From contig NZ_JAFW01000001.1 in the NCBI RefSeq assembly GCF_000526335.1, forward strand, positions 3,410,001 through 3,474,000: a stretch of 64,000 bases of DNA. Direction: 5' to 3'. This document shows, one piece after another, positions 14,994 through 22,831 of this stretch. Under the pieces are notes generated by a model, which was not told the DNA's origin, searched no databases, and saw only the letters and a program-made list of their open reading frames with translations. This stretch comes from Arthrobacter sp. 31Y. GTDB taxonomy: Bacteria > Actinomycetota > Actinomycetes > Actinomycetales > Micrococcaceae. A program made the translations under genes and the position numbers. Each line of letters begins with the position of its first letter. The stretch's first letter is position 1.

Positions 14994-16274
14994 ATGGAGG
15001 ACTCATACCCAGTCATCATTGTCGGTGCCGGATTCGCGGGCGTTGCAGCTGCAAGAGAGCTGGGCCGCAAGGGCATCCGTGTCTTGCTGATCGACTCAAA
15101 TAACTATCACCAGTTCCAGCCGCTCCTCTATCAAGTGGCAACCTCCCAAATCGGAGTGTCCGCCATTGCCCGGCCTCTGCGTTCCGTTTTCCGACGCTAC
15201 AAAAGTGTCAAGGTTCTGACCTCGCGGGTGAATTCGGTAAACGCTGCTGAGCGCTTGGTCACAACTGCCGAGGGGCGCACTTTCCGGGCGGATGTCCTGG
15301 TCATCGCCGTTGGGGCGGTCCCGAACTTCTTCAATACCCCCGGAGCAGAAGAGCATGCCTTCCCACTGTATTCCGTCACGGATGCGACGAAGCTGGGGAG
15401 CGGCCTCACCCGTTTGTTGGACGAAGCCGATAGGAACCCGGACGGGTCTGTGGACGTAGTGGTGGTGGGAGGCGGGCCCACCGGTGTTGAAACGGCCGGA
15501 GCCATGGCCGAAAACGTCAAATATGTGGTGAGCAAGTACTTCTCGCCGGAACTCGCGTCACGCTGCCGGGTCCATTTGGTAGACATGGTTCCCACTGTCC
15601 TGAATATGTTCTCTGCAAAGTCCCAGAGCTATGCCACTGATCATTTGAAGAAGGTGGGCGTTCAACTCCACATGGGACAGGGTGTCACCGAGGTAAGGAA
15701 AGACGGAGTGACCCTGGCTGACGGAAGCTCCGTGCCCGGGCAAATTGTGGTGTGGGCCGGTGGACTAAAAGCGGGCGACCTCATTGGCGGTTCGGGCTTG
15801 ACCCAGGGGAGGGGAGGTCGCGTTGACGTCAAGACGGACCTGACTGCCCCTGGCGTTGAGGGCGTGTATGTCATAGGGGATTGCGCCAACATCACCGATT
15901 CAACGGGGGCAAAATTGCCCCAGCTGGGTTCGGTGGCTCAGCAGGCCGGAAAATGGGCCGCGTCGAACATTCTCGCGGATCTCAAGGGCGAGAGCCGTGC
16001 TCCGTTCCGGTACGTCGACAAAGGCTATATGGCGATGGTGGGGCGTGGCGCTGCAGTGGCAGAGCTGGGCCGCAAGCGAATCCAACTACAAGGCATCCTG
16101 GCCTTCTTGTCCTGGCTGTTGGTCCACCTCGCCCTTTTGTCCGGGCTCCAGCAAAAAATCCGTGCTCTGTTCTCCTGGCTTAACGGATACATCCTTCACA
16201 GCCCTGCACAGGTGGTAGTCAGCGGGCCCATCGAGAAGGAAACGCCCGAACAGTCGCCTCCTCCCGCCCCTTGA
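14994..16274 (+). CDS. ndh: Type II NADH dehydrogenase (NDH-2, non-proton-pumping)
   Basis: 426 residues. An FAD-binding GxGxxG at VIIVGAGFAGVAAARELG near the N-terminus and an NADH-binding one at VVVVGGGPTGVETAGAMAE (about residue 155) are visible. The conserved quinone-side motif LPQLGSVAQQAGKWAA and the GYMAMVGRGAAVAELG segment follow, with a hydrophobic amphipathic C-terminus (LAFLSWLLVHLALLSGL) that holds it to the inner face of the membrane. It passes electrons from NADH to menaquinone without pumping protons. It stands alone and diverges from the phosphatase gene. Confidence 0.9.
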   Translation: MEDSYPVIIVGAGFAGVAAARELGRKGIRVLLIDSNNYHQFQPLLYQVATSQIGVSAIARPLRSVFRRYKSVKVLTSRVNSVNAAERLVTTAEGRTFRADVLVIAVGAVPNFFNTPGAEEHAFPLYSVTDATKLGSGLTRLLDEADRNPDGSVDVVVVGGGPTGVETAGAMAENVKYVVSKYFSPELASRCRVHLVDMVPTVLNMFSAKSQSYATDHLKKVGVQLHMGQGVTEVRKDGVTLADGSSVPGQIVVWAGGLKAGDLIGGSGLTQGRGGRVDVKTDLTAPGVEGVYVIGDCANITDSTGAKLPQLGSVAQQAGKWAASNILADLKGESRAPFRYVDKGYMAMVGRGAAVAELGRKRIQLQGILAFLSWLLVHLALLSGLQQKIRALFSWLNGYILHSPAQVVVSGPIEKETPEQSPPPAP

Positions 16275-16293
16275 GCCCCGCCCGACGTTTTAC

Positions 16294-16316
16294 TCGCAAT
16301 GACTGGTCCATTGCGA
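16294..16316 (+). terminator. Terminator-like hairpin after ndh
   Basis: A perfect 8-bp inverted repeat (TCGCAATG at 16294-16301 and CATTGCGA at 16309-16316) with a 7-nt loop begins 20 bp after the ndh stop. There is no T run. The rest of the 253-bp gap to 16527 shows nothing recognisable apart from the GAGC/GGAG-type ribosome site of the next gene. Confidence 0.45.
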
Positions 16317-16527
16317 TGCCCGGTTGGCAGAAGCCGCCAGTCGACTTTGCTTGTACGCCGAAGATGCCCAGTGCAGGTGACTGAGAGTTACGGGGGACGG
16401 CAACGAGCACTAGTGCGGCGAGGACGCGCCACAGGAACATCCGAACCATGCGCGGCTTGGCTCCGCGAAACATCCCCCATGCACTCATTCTGGGAAGATA
16501 ACAGGAGGAACCCAAACAAGGAGCATC

Positions 16528-16989
16528 ATGACACTCAAAGAACGCCTCAAAGCGGACGTCGTCGACCATATGAAGGCGGGCAACAAGCTTGCGCTGACCA
16601 CTGTGCGCAACGTGCTGGGTGAGATCACCACCCGTGAGAAGTCAGGCAAGATGCCGGTGGAGCTCGACGACGCGCAGGTCACCTCGCTGCTTCAGAAGGA
16701 AGCCGCAAAGCGTCGGGATACGGCTCGGATCTACACCGAGGCGGGCGAGGCAGATCGGGCCGCAGCCGAGGTGGCGGAGGCCGAAATCATCGAAGCCTAC
16801 CTGCCGAAAGCCCTCACTCGGGAAGAAGTGGAAGTAATCGTTGACGACGCCGTGGAGGCACTGAAAGCTGAAGGGCAGGAGCTGTCCATGCGTTCCATCG
16901 GAGCCGTCATGAAGCCCGTCACCGCCAAGGTTGCTGGACGTTTTGATGGCAAGACTGTCAGCGAGATCGTGCGGGGTCGCCTGGCGTAG
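16528..16989 (+). CDS. GatB/YqeY domain protein
   Basis: 153 residues, the usual length. The helical YqeY fold is recognisable from MTLKERLKADVVDHMKAGNK, ALTTVRNVLGEI, VTSLLQKEAAKRRDTARIY and the C-terminal half DGKTVSEIVRG. It resembles the tail domain of GatB that binds tRNA in the amidotransferase, but the free-standing protein has no firmly proven job; a tRNA-related role is assumed. ATG 16528 is preceded by AAGGAGC. Alone in its transcription unit and convergent with the DUF72 gene. Confidence 0.9.
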   Translation: MTLKERLKADVVDHMKAGNKLALTTVRNVLGEITTREKSGKMPVELDDAQVTSLLQKEAAKRRDTARIYTEAGEADRAAAEVAEAEIIEAYLPKALTREEVEVIVDDAVEALKAEGQELSMRSIGAVMKPVTAKVAGRFDGKTVSEIVRGRLA

Positions 16990-17023
16990 CTGCTCCGGCC
17001 ATCTTGGCTTGGGGTCGGCGAGC

Positions 17024-17755
17024 TCAGCTGAACCCAAGCAGCCAACGCAAAGTGTCAGCATTCCGCACGGCGTTACCACCGCCGTCGTTGTTGAAGTATA
17101 CGTACACGTCCTTGCCGGAACTGGCCCACTCGCGAATCCGGTCAGCCCACCATCGCAGATCATCATCGGAGTATGAGCCGCCGTAGAGGTGCTCATGGTC
17201 CGGGCCGTGCAGTCGAACGTACACGAAGGGTGCGGTGGCCCGGAGGATGCACGGCAGATGGGCGCCACTCATGATGCAGTAGGCTGCGCCTCGGCGCTCC
17301 AGCAGGGCGTGGACGTCCGGGTGGTCCCAACTGTCGTGGCGGAACTCGACGGCGACGCGAACCCACTGCGGAAGCGTGGCCAGGAAGTAGTCGAGCCGGG
17401 CGTCGTCGCGTTGAAAATCAGGCGGAAGCTGGACCAGGAGTACAGCCCTTTTGTCGCCGAGTTCGTGCCAGCAGCGGACGATCCGTTCCACCCAAACTTC
17501 AGGACTGTACAGCTTTTTGCCGTGCGTAAGACCGCGTGGCGCTTTCACCGACATGGCAAAGCCGGCAGGGAGCCGCTCCCTCCAACTCGCGAAGGACGTA
17601 TCGCGCGGCCACCGGTAAAAACTTGCGTTTAGCTCAACCGTGCTAAATCGCGCAGTGTAGTGGGCCAGACGCTTGGCCATGGGAAGACTCGGGGGATACA
17701 GCACGTTCTCCCAATGGTCGTAGCTCCAGCCTGAAGTGCCAATGTGGATGCCCAT
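17024..17755 (-). CDS. DUF72 family TIM-barrel protein
   Basis: 243 residues with the DUF72 hallmark start IHIGTSGWSYDHWENVLYPP, the ARFSTVELNASFYRWP strand and VAVEFRHDSW in the middle, then FVYVRLHGPD and YVYFNNDGGGNAVRNA near the end. The family has a YecE-like barrel fold and no established reaction. The Asp/Glu/His residues along the barrel are kept. The gene diverges from the membrane-anchored immunity-like gene at 17859. Confidence 0.88.
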   Translation of the reverse strand: MGIHIGTSGWSYDHWENVLYPPSLPMAKRLAHYTARFSTVELNASFYRWPRDTSFASWRERLPAGFAMSVKAPRGLTHGKKLYSPEVWVERIVRCWHELGDKRAVLLVQLPPDFQRDDARLDYFLATLPQWVRVAVEFRHDSWDHPDVHALLERRGAAYCIMSGAHLPCILRATAPFVYVRLHGPDHEHLYGGSYSDDDLRWWADRIREWASSGKDVYVYFNNDGGGNAVRNADTLRWLLGFS

Positions 17756-17858
17756 GGTGTGGATGGTAGCGGGTTACTCACGTAAGCGATGGCTTGTTTG
17801 GGCGGCAATCCGGCGCTGGCCTAGACTCGAAGGGCCAATTCCAGTTGATGGGGGAACC

Positions 17859-18722
17859 ATGGAGAACCAGATCAATTCTGCTGCGCAAGAGACAGGTGAT
17901 CAGCCCGACCGCACGGTGAGGGGCCCTGTTCCACCGGAATGGCTGGGGCCGGTCCTTGCCCTCGCCGCCTTCGCACTGATCTTCGTCGGGTCGATCATCC
18001 GGGGAGGGATTCTTCTTGGGGTTATCGGATCGCCACTTCTCCTTACCTTTCTTCTTTATGTCTTCTTGAGGAGATGGGCGAGGCGCACCAAAGGGTATAT
18101 CGGCCTTGCCGTTGTGCTCCTCGCCATGGTGGGCAGTTTCGGTTCCGCCGCGGGGATTCCACTTCACGCCGTTCTTTCCCAAGGCATCGGCCCAGCCTTG
18201 GCCATTGCGGCTGCCTGGTGTTTCCGCCAGCGCGCTCCTCTGGCACCCGCAGCCGTTGCGCGATCCGGACCATCCTCCGCCGGGGCATCGGGTGGGCTGC
18301 ATAGCTCCATCGACGCCATGCAGAACATCACCGCGGTTCTTGTTGGACTGTTCCCCACCCTCCCGCCGACGTGGTCTTCGGCTTGGTTGGAATTCAGGGA
18401 AATCGGCTCTCATCGCGAATGCATCTTCAACGTGCAAACGGGAGGGGCGCGGTTCACCACGGAAGTTCCAGCACACTTGGCTAACCGGATGTCTGAGGCG
18501 AGGAGCATCATGCGTGGACCCGGTGGCAATACGTGGTTCGCGGTCACGGTCACACTCAGCCCAGCGGATCCCGGGAGTTACCAAACCGAGTTCAACTATG
18601 ACAAGGAACCGGAGTGGCTCACCGAGCCGACTAAGACCGAGTGCCTAAGGGAAACTCTACGTGTCCGAAAGCTTGGGACTCTCCCTGAATGGGCACATCA
18701 GCGGATGGGCTCCGTCAAATAA
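17859..18722 (+). CDS. Membrane protein with a YezG/DUF600-like C-terminal domain (possible membrane-tethered immunity protein)
   Basis: 287 residues from ATG 17859, which follows GGGGAA. The first half holds about four TM segments (WLGPVLALAAFALIFVGSII; GVIGSPLLLTFLLYVFL; IGLAVVLLAMVGSF; IGPALAIAAAWCF). The second half is soluble. Its last ~110 residues carry SEARSIMRGPGGNTWFAVTV, then SYQTEFNYDKEPEW and, near the end, LPEW. The pattern (conserved GTWF, FNYDxEPxW, PxW) is that of YezG/DUF600-type immunity proteins of polymorphic toxins. It opens the immunity gene island on its left side but is on the opposite strand. Function as a tethered immunity protein is inference. Confidence 0.6.
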   Translation: MENQINSAAQETGDQPDRTVRGPVPPEWLGPVLALAAFALIFVGSIIRGGILLGVIGSPLLLTFLLYVFLRRWARRTKGYIGLAVVLLAMVGSFGSAAGIPLHAVLSQGIGPALAIAAAWCFRQRAPLAPAAVARSGPSSAGASGGLHSSIDAMQNITAVLVGLFPTLPPTWSSAWLEFREIGSHRECIFNVQTGGARFTTEVPAHLANRMSEARSIMRGPGGNTWFAVTVTLSPADPGSYQTEFNYDKEPEWLTEPTKTECLRETLRVRKLGTLPEWAHQRMGSVK

Positions 18723-18967
18723 TCCGCCAGGCGCTAGGCTAAGGACCCCGCGAAACACTGTTTTTGGGTGACCCGGCTGACAACGACCCACGATGACGGA
18801 CTCCGAGACCCCTATGCAGCCTCACCGCGTATTTTCCCCATTGACATTTCGACGACGGCGCCATCGCTGGGTGGGTAGCGGCTCCACATGATCGGTCGTC
18901 CTTTTTCGCAGGTCTGGGTCACGGCTGGCTTTGCTTGGCGAGGCCAGTGCCGTTCGCCGGGTTGGGG

Positions 18968-19612
18968 TTAGCTGCCGAAGAGTTTCTTGCCGATCTTCGC
19001 GAAGATACCCGGTTCTTTGGATGGGTCTATGATTTCAGGTTGGACGGAGAAGTCGGTGCCATTTTCGGTGACAGGAAGGCGTTTGTTGGCTCGCTCGACC
19101 GTTTTGAGTTGTGGGTTGTAGACCGGGGGTGTGACGCCTTCCGCGCGGAACACCGTCCACATCCACTGCGGTATGTTGTCCAGCGTTCGCGGGAACGCTT
19201 TGAGGTCCTGTAACAGCGTCAGTGCGTCCGCCGGACGGTCAGGGATGGTTGTTTCATGGGCGGGTCTGAGGAGCTCGGTGTCGAAGGCCTCGAGTCTGCC
19301 AGCCGAATCTGGATAGAGATATACCTTGCAGCTTGTCCACGTTCCAAAGCCTGGGGCGTACGACTCGCGGCGGATTTCCTCTAGCCAATCAATCATGGAC
19401 TCGCGGGAAAAATCTTGGGAGAAGCTACGCGGTCCCCAGACACCGTCTCGCAAGATTGTCTCAGTTTGTTGGGACCAGGCCTGATGAATGACCGAGGTAC
19501 TTATAACCTCCTGGGCGCCGAAACCGAGACCGCCGTCCCTGAAGGTTTCAGCCTGCAACCGGTGAAGTCCTGCCTCCACGGATGGGCTCCATATAACTTT
19601 GCCGGCACTCAT
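18968..19612 (-). CDS. Tandem paralog 2 of a YezG/DUF600-like putative immunity protein
   Basis: 214 residues from ATG 19612, chosen because AGGAG lies 7 bp upstream and the length then equals that of its neighbour; a longer frame to 19753 has no support. Nearly every segment matches the gene at 19713-20357: GLGFGA, GTWTSCKVYLYPDS, PDRPADALTLLQDLKAFPRT, LDNIPQWMWTVFRAEG, YNPQLKTVE, IFAKIGKKLFG. The order GTW, acidic strand, DL..FPR..IPQWM recalls YezG/DUF600-type immunity domains. Probably a recent tandem duplicate that follows its parent by 100 bp. Its toxin partner is not obvious here. Confidence 0.7.
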   Translation of the reverse strand: MSAGKVIWSPSVEAGLHRLQAETFRDGGLGFGAQEVISTSVIHQAWSQQTETILRDGVWGPRSFSQDFSRESMIDWLEEIRRESYAPGFGTWTSCKVYLYPDSAGRLEAFDTELLRPAHETTIPDRPADALTLLQDLKAFPRTLDNIPQWMWTVFRAEGVTPPVYNPQLKTVERANKRLPVTENGTDFSVQPEIIDPSKEPGIFAKIGKKLFGS

Positions 19613-19712
19613 GATGACTCCTGGATGTTCTAGGGCAGCTTCGAAAACTGCATCGCGGCTGCTCTGGGTGACCGTGCTGGTGACGGCGGACGTTGTCCAT
19701 TGGTGGTGCTGC

Positions 19713-20357
19713 CTAACCGCCGAAGAGTTTCTTGCCGATTTTGGCGAAGACACTAGGTTCTTTGGATGGGTCTATGAATTCAGGCTGGGCTGAGAAGTCG
19801 GTGCCTTTTTCGTTGACGGGGAGTCGTTTGTTGGCCCACTCGACTGTTTTGAGTTGGGGGTTGTAGACAGGGGGTGTGATGCCTTCGGCGCGGAACACCC
19901 TCCACATCCACTGCGGTATGTTGTCCAGCGTTCTCGGGAACGCTTTGAGGTCCTGGAACAGAGTCAGTGCGTCCGCCGGACGATCAGGAATTCCATCGTC
20001 GCTGTCCGGCCTAAAGAGTTCAAAATCGAAGGTTTCGAGTCTGCCGTCGGAGTCAGGATAGAGAAAGACCTTGCAACTCGTCCATGTTCCAATGCCTGGG
20101 ACATACGAGCTACGACGAATATCTTTGAGCCAGTAGTCCATGGATTCTACCGAGAAATCTTGGAAACTATGGTTGAACCCCCAGACACCGTTCCGGAGAA
20201 TATCCTCTGTCCGTCGACTCCAGGCTTGATGCATGATGATATGGCTGATGATTGCTTCTGCTCCGAACCCCAGACCGCCTTGGGCGAAGGCCTCAGTCCG
20301 CAGCCTTTGGAGACCGTTATTCACTTCGACCCCAGAAATCCGCGTTCCTGTCATCAT
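19713..20357 (-). CDS. Tandem paralog 1 of a YezG/DUF600-like putative immunity protein
   Basis: 214 residues; the ATG at 20357 follows GAGGAGG at a good distance and overlaps the stop of the upstream 82-codon ORF by 4 bp. Features are SGVEVNNGLQRLRTEAFAQG, GTWTSCKVFLYPDSDGRLET, FQDLKAFPRTLDNIPQWMWR and the tail FAKIGKKLFGG. It is clearly the same family as the next gene downstream, with strong DNA similarity as well. Family function is unknown to me beyond the YezG-like pattern; the setting among toxin and immunity genes supports an immunity role (inference). Confidence 0.7.
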   Translation of the reverse strand: MMTGTRISGVEVNNGLQRLRTEAFAQGGLGFGAEAIISHIIMHQAWSRRTEDILRNGVWGFNHSFQDFSVESMDYWLKDIRRSSYVPGIGTWTSCKVFLYPDSDGRLETFDFELFRPDSDDGIPDRPADALTLFQDLKAFPRTLDNIPQWMWRVFRAEGITPPVYNPQLKTVEWANKRLPVNEKGTDFSAQPEFIDPSKEPSVFAKIGKKLFGG

Positions 20358-20602
20358 TCGATTGCCTCCTCAGAAAATGGAAAGTTGGAGAAATATTCTG
20401 AACTATTCTCTCCGGAGTCGAGCCAGTGAGTGACTTTCAATTCATTCGGCAGACAGGGTTTTGGTCTTGGGACGGCTTCTACCTTTAGGTGTAAGCCTAG
20501 GGGTTGTCCGGTGTCGACGGGGTGGAGGACCTTTGTCATCAGCTCTCGTTTGGTGGCTCCGTCGCAATAGCTCCAGAACTGGCACCTCGACACCCGCTGC
20601 AT
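20354..20602 (-). CDS. Small hypothetical protein in the immunity island
   Basis: 82 codons from ATG 20602, with an inner ATG at 20539 that might be the real start. Its TGA overlaps the ATG of the 214-residue protein downstream by 4 bp, which supports translation of this frame. The text (ATKRELMTKVLHPVDTGQPL and HWLDSGENSSEYFSNF) matches no family I know. It may be a small immunity protein, or the tail of a larger gene cut by rearrangement. Another reading frame over its first half is also open. Confidence 0.35.
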   Translation of the reverse strand: MQRVSRCQFWSYCDGATKRELMTKVLHPVDTGQPLGLHLKVEAVPRPKPCLPNELKVTHWLDSGENSSEYFSNFPFSEEAIE

Positions 20603-20694
20603 TTCGCACTACCACCGGAGGGTCTCATAACTGGCGACCAAAAGCCGGCGCAGTTTCTAATCGGGCTATCGTAGATGTCTTTCCGGTCCCCGGG

Positions 20695-21465
20695 CTACCT
20701 ACTGAAGCGGGGGTTTGGCATGCCCTCGTAGAGATCCCTGAATAACTCTTCATAGGCTAAGACGGATTCCAGCGTCCAATCTTTCAGGATGGCAAGAGTG
20801 CCGCCGTTCAACGGACGTGCGTCAACTAGGGGGCTCGCTGGGAGGGTGTAGGTGGCGTTCTCTGCGAAGTAGGTGATGACGCCAATAGGCGGGTACAAAA
20901 TGCGATCGTTTCTGTGTCGCTTGGCTAATTCCAATCCGTCGATGGCTCCACGCGTAGGCCTCCAGATCTTCACAAGCGAAGCGAAACTCTCAATAATGCT
21001 GTCGCGGTCCGGAACCAGTGCGTCGTCAAAACTCAGTCGGAAGGAGTTACCTGACCGTGGGTCTTGATCGCCGTCAACTACCGAGAGATCAAAGGGGGCC
21101 ACGCGACGATCGCCCCTGGCCAAGAATCCGAGTATGGACACTGAATAGCCCCAACTGGCATAAAACTGTCCAGCATCGTCCTTACGAGCACCGTCCTTCA
21201 CGCTGAGTTCCATTTGTGGTTGAGTTCGCGGAAGCTTGTTGTCGCTACCCATTCTGTGTTCGGAGTAATTTACGTGGAGCCACTCCATCGGGCGGGTGTC
21301 TAAAGTTTCAAGAAGGTCCAAAGTCGTAAGGACCTTTTCGGCGATGTCGGATGGATTTGAAACCCGGCCTCCCAGCTGCATGTGGAGCTCGATAGATCGG
21401 AAGGCTGGGTCGAATAGATCGGCAGCAGTCACCTTTACCACTTCGTCCTCCTTACCTGCAATCAT
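20695..21465 (-). CDS. Imm52-like putative immunity protein
   Basis: 256 residues, mainly soluble and acidic. The start carries SIELHMQLGGRVSNPSDIAE and MEWLHVNYSEH; the C-terminal third carries VKIWRPTRGAIDGLELAKRH, then PPIGVITYFAE and LNGGTLAIL. The layout of a central W-rich/GAYWG-like stretch with a late P.xGW.TY-like strand and GGTLxI recalls Imm52 immunity proteins of polymorphic toxin systems, but the match is by eye and partial. It heads the minus-strand run of three further genes. No adjacent toxin is visible, so it may be an orphan that neutralises toxins of competitors (inference). Confidence 0.55.
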   Translation of the reverse strand: MIAGKEDEVVKVTAADLFDPAFRSIELHMQLGGRVSNPSDIAEKVLTTLDLLETLDTRPMEWLHVNYSEHRMGSDNKLPRTQPQMELSVKDGARKDDAGQFYASWGYSVSILGFLARGDRRVAPFDLSVVDGDQDPRSGNSFRLSFDDALVPDRDSIIESFASLVKIWRPTRGAIDGLELAKRHRNDRILYPPIGVITYFAENATYTLPASPLVDARPLNGGTLAILKDWTLESVLAYEELFRDLYEGMPNPRFSR

Positions 21466-21584
21466 GGTTGGTGATTCATCGGAACGTATCTAACGAAAAT
21501 TTCGATTGCACCAACCGCTGAATTGAGCCTTATGGCATTGGGCTCGCCTTGGAGAGAGTATGCTCCTGAGGCGAGGTACCTAGG

Positions 21585-21761
21585 CTACCTTCGACGCGAA
21601 AGCAGCTTGAAGAAGCCCGCCTTGAATTGTGTCCATGAGTCTTGCATTCGCATGGTAGCTGAAGGCCAGAGGATGTCCATGATTTTCAGCGGCATGGGCC
21701 CTGGTTTGCTGTGCAAGGCCTGCATTACCTCAGGCGTTAGCTTCTTATATCTATTGCTCAT
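21585..21761 (-). CDS. Possible 58-residue protein
   Basis: A 58-codon ORF from ATG 21761 to TAG 21585 on the same strand as its neighbours: MSNRYKKLTPEVMQALHSKP, then MPLKIMDILWPS, then a basic end FKAGFFKLLSRRR. Charge pattern and codon use look protein-like, and the plus strand is poorer. The ribosome site is weak (GAAAG). It lies in an AT-rich stretch between two immunity-type genes and may be the surviving tail of a deleted gene. Nothing is known of its function. Confidence 0.35.
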   Translation of the reverse strand: MSNRYKKLTPEVMQALHSKPGPMPLKIMDILWPSATMRMQDSWTQFKAGFFKLLSRRR

Positions 21762-21830
21762 ATTGTACTTTCATAGTCTCATTTAGTAATTACCCTAATA
21801 ATCACAGGCTTATCGTCACAATTAGCGGAC

Positions 21831-21906
21831 TAAAGAAGTTCTCAAAGACTGCCAAGTGCTTCGCGTATATCAAGCTCTCCGAATCGGACAATAGCGAGTG
21901 ATAGAC
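21831..21906 (-). pseudogene. Possible remnant of a third immunity gene of the TNT-associated family
   Basis: Directly after the stop of the gene at 21907 the DNA around 21872-21902 aligns with the coding stretch 22946-22978 of the related immunity gene (shared CGGACAATA and CGAGTGAT in the same order). On the minus strand the remnant reads SLAIVRFGELDI against SHIVRLGSVVDL in the intact gene. It is short and has stops, so it is only a trace, likely left by recombination. Confidence 0.35.
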
Positions 21907-22416
21907 CTAATGATTCAATGGCCGGAAAATGGAATTTTCGGCGTGATTCATGGACGTCCAGAGTTCGTAGGGACTCATGTCTGCATAGTGGGAAAACTCA
22001 ATAAGCGTGATCTGTCGTCCAGTCCGTCGCGGGCCATCGGGTGATTGCAGCAGCCATGTGCCGTTAAAGTCCTTGGAGACTGTGTAGCCGGGGGCGGCTT
22101 TGCTCGCCGTTACGGGCACCGATGTTGGCATGAGAAACGGCCGGCGTTCACGGCGGCGAAAGAGATTCGTGAATCGGTAGAGGAGCGCCAGCTCGATATC
22201 GACCAGTTGTGGTGAAGTGAAAAGTATGTGTTCATCGCGCGCGCGCTCAGTGGTGCTCAATACGTAAAGGTCATCCACCTGCCGAAGGTAGATCTTGATT
22301 TCACCACCCAGGTTATACAGGCACCATGAGCCATCCTGCGATGTAACGATCGAATATCCGGCTGCATGGATCGTTTCCAGCAAGCGATCAATCATCGGCT
22401 CTATTTCACTGCTCAT
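21907..22416 (-). CDS. Immunity protein of the TNT-toxin-associated family (copy 2, paired with orphan toxin)
   Basis: 169 residues. Shares layout and motifs with the protein at 22832-23344: G.SI...DGSWCLYN near the N-terminus, KIYLRQVDDLYVLSTTERAR, LLYRFTNLFRRRERRPFLMP, V..KAAPGYTV and the late LIEFSHYADMSPYELWT. The family sits directly behind TNT-domain toxins, resembling the Imm61 type (by eye). The start overlaps the end of the orphan TNT ORF by 11 bp, so toxin piece and immunity gene form one cassette. It should bind and block the NAD-cleaving domain in the cytoplasm (inference from position and family). Confidence 0.7.
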   Translation of the reverse strand: MSSEIEPMIDRLLETIHAAGYSIVTSQDGSWCLYNLGGEIKIYLRQVDDLYVLSTTERARDEHILFTSPQLVDIELALLYRFTNLFRRRERRPFLMPTSVPVTASKAAPGYTVSKDFNGTWLLQSPDGPRRTGRQITLIEFSHYADMSPYELWTSMNHAENSIFRPLNH

Positions 22417-22795
22417 AGGCCAGGACTCCCGACTTTATTAGTTCCTCAACGGTCAGAAGCGAGTGTTGTTCGTCGAAGAACAGTACTTGGGTTGCCCCGC
22501 CTCTCCGTCCGAAGTCGGGCGCCGCAACGGATGACTCGACGAGCCACCCACGAGCGCCCGCGGGCCACTCATTCGCTAGGCGATAGCGGGCGTATGGCAG
22601 CTCAAGATCACTGACAGGGAGCGAGCGAGCTTCGAAACTTTCCGGCTCGCCGTCCTTGAATGCGTAGAGATACGAACCGTCTTCGAATCCAACACGGTCG
22701 AGAACTTCGCCGAACTGGTGGCTGAACTGGGATAGGTCATGGGTCTGACGGCTGTCGAGGACGGCGCCGTCGTTAGCGGGATAGCGGTTCCACAT
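22406..22795 (-). CDS. Orphan TNT (NAD glycohydrolase) toxin domain without N-terminal delivery part
   Basis: 129 residues that consist only of the TNT fold: NRYPANDGAVLD at the start, then VLDRVGFEDGSYLYAF, FEARSLPVSDL with Arg57, and DFGRRGGATQVLF with Gln103. These arginine and glutamine positions correspond to the conserved catalytic region of tuberculosis necrotizing toxin homologs. It matches the last ~128 residues of the full-length toxin at 23344-25464 but diverges in sequence. There is no ESX-type N-terminus or signal, so it cannot be exported as is. It lies 36 bp after one immunity gene and overlaps the next; a spare toxin tip that can be swapped onto the full-length gene by recombination is the likely meaning. 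Confidence 0.75.
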   Translation of the reverse strand: MWNRYPANDGAVLDSRQTHDLSQFSHQFGEVLDRVGFEDGSYLYAFKDGEPESFEARSLPVSDLELPYARYRLANEWPAGARGWLVESSVAAPDFGRRGGATQVLFFDEQHSLLTVEELIKSGVLAYEQ

Positions 22796-22831
22796 GGTTG
22801 GGGATTCCTTCCAAGCTCTGGCTCGTAGGGC

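Larger units (their letters stand above)
18968..20357. repeat. Tandem gene duplication, unit about 745 bp
   Basis: The coding regions 18968-19612 and 19713-20357 are direct repeats with an offset of 745 bp. Similarity is highest at the 3' ends, for instance GCCGAAGAGTTTCTTGCCGA near 18973 and 19722, and over the FPRTLDNIPQW coding stretch. Confidence 0.8.

Noticed and set aside
17736..17858. N-terminal extension of the 17859 membrane protein
   Set aside because: It runs through the divergent DUF72 start region and its promoter; ATG 17859 has a GGGGAA site and a sensible cytoplasmic N-terminus.
19613..19753. Upstream extension of the 18968-19612 gene to 19753
   Set aside because: It would overlap the neighbour gene by 41 bp and lacks a ribosome site, while ATG 19612 has AGGAG and gives the same length as the paralog.
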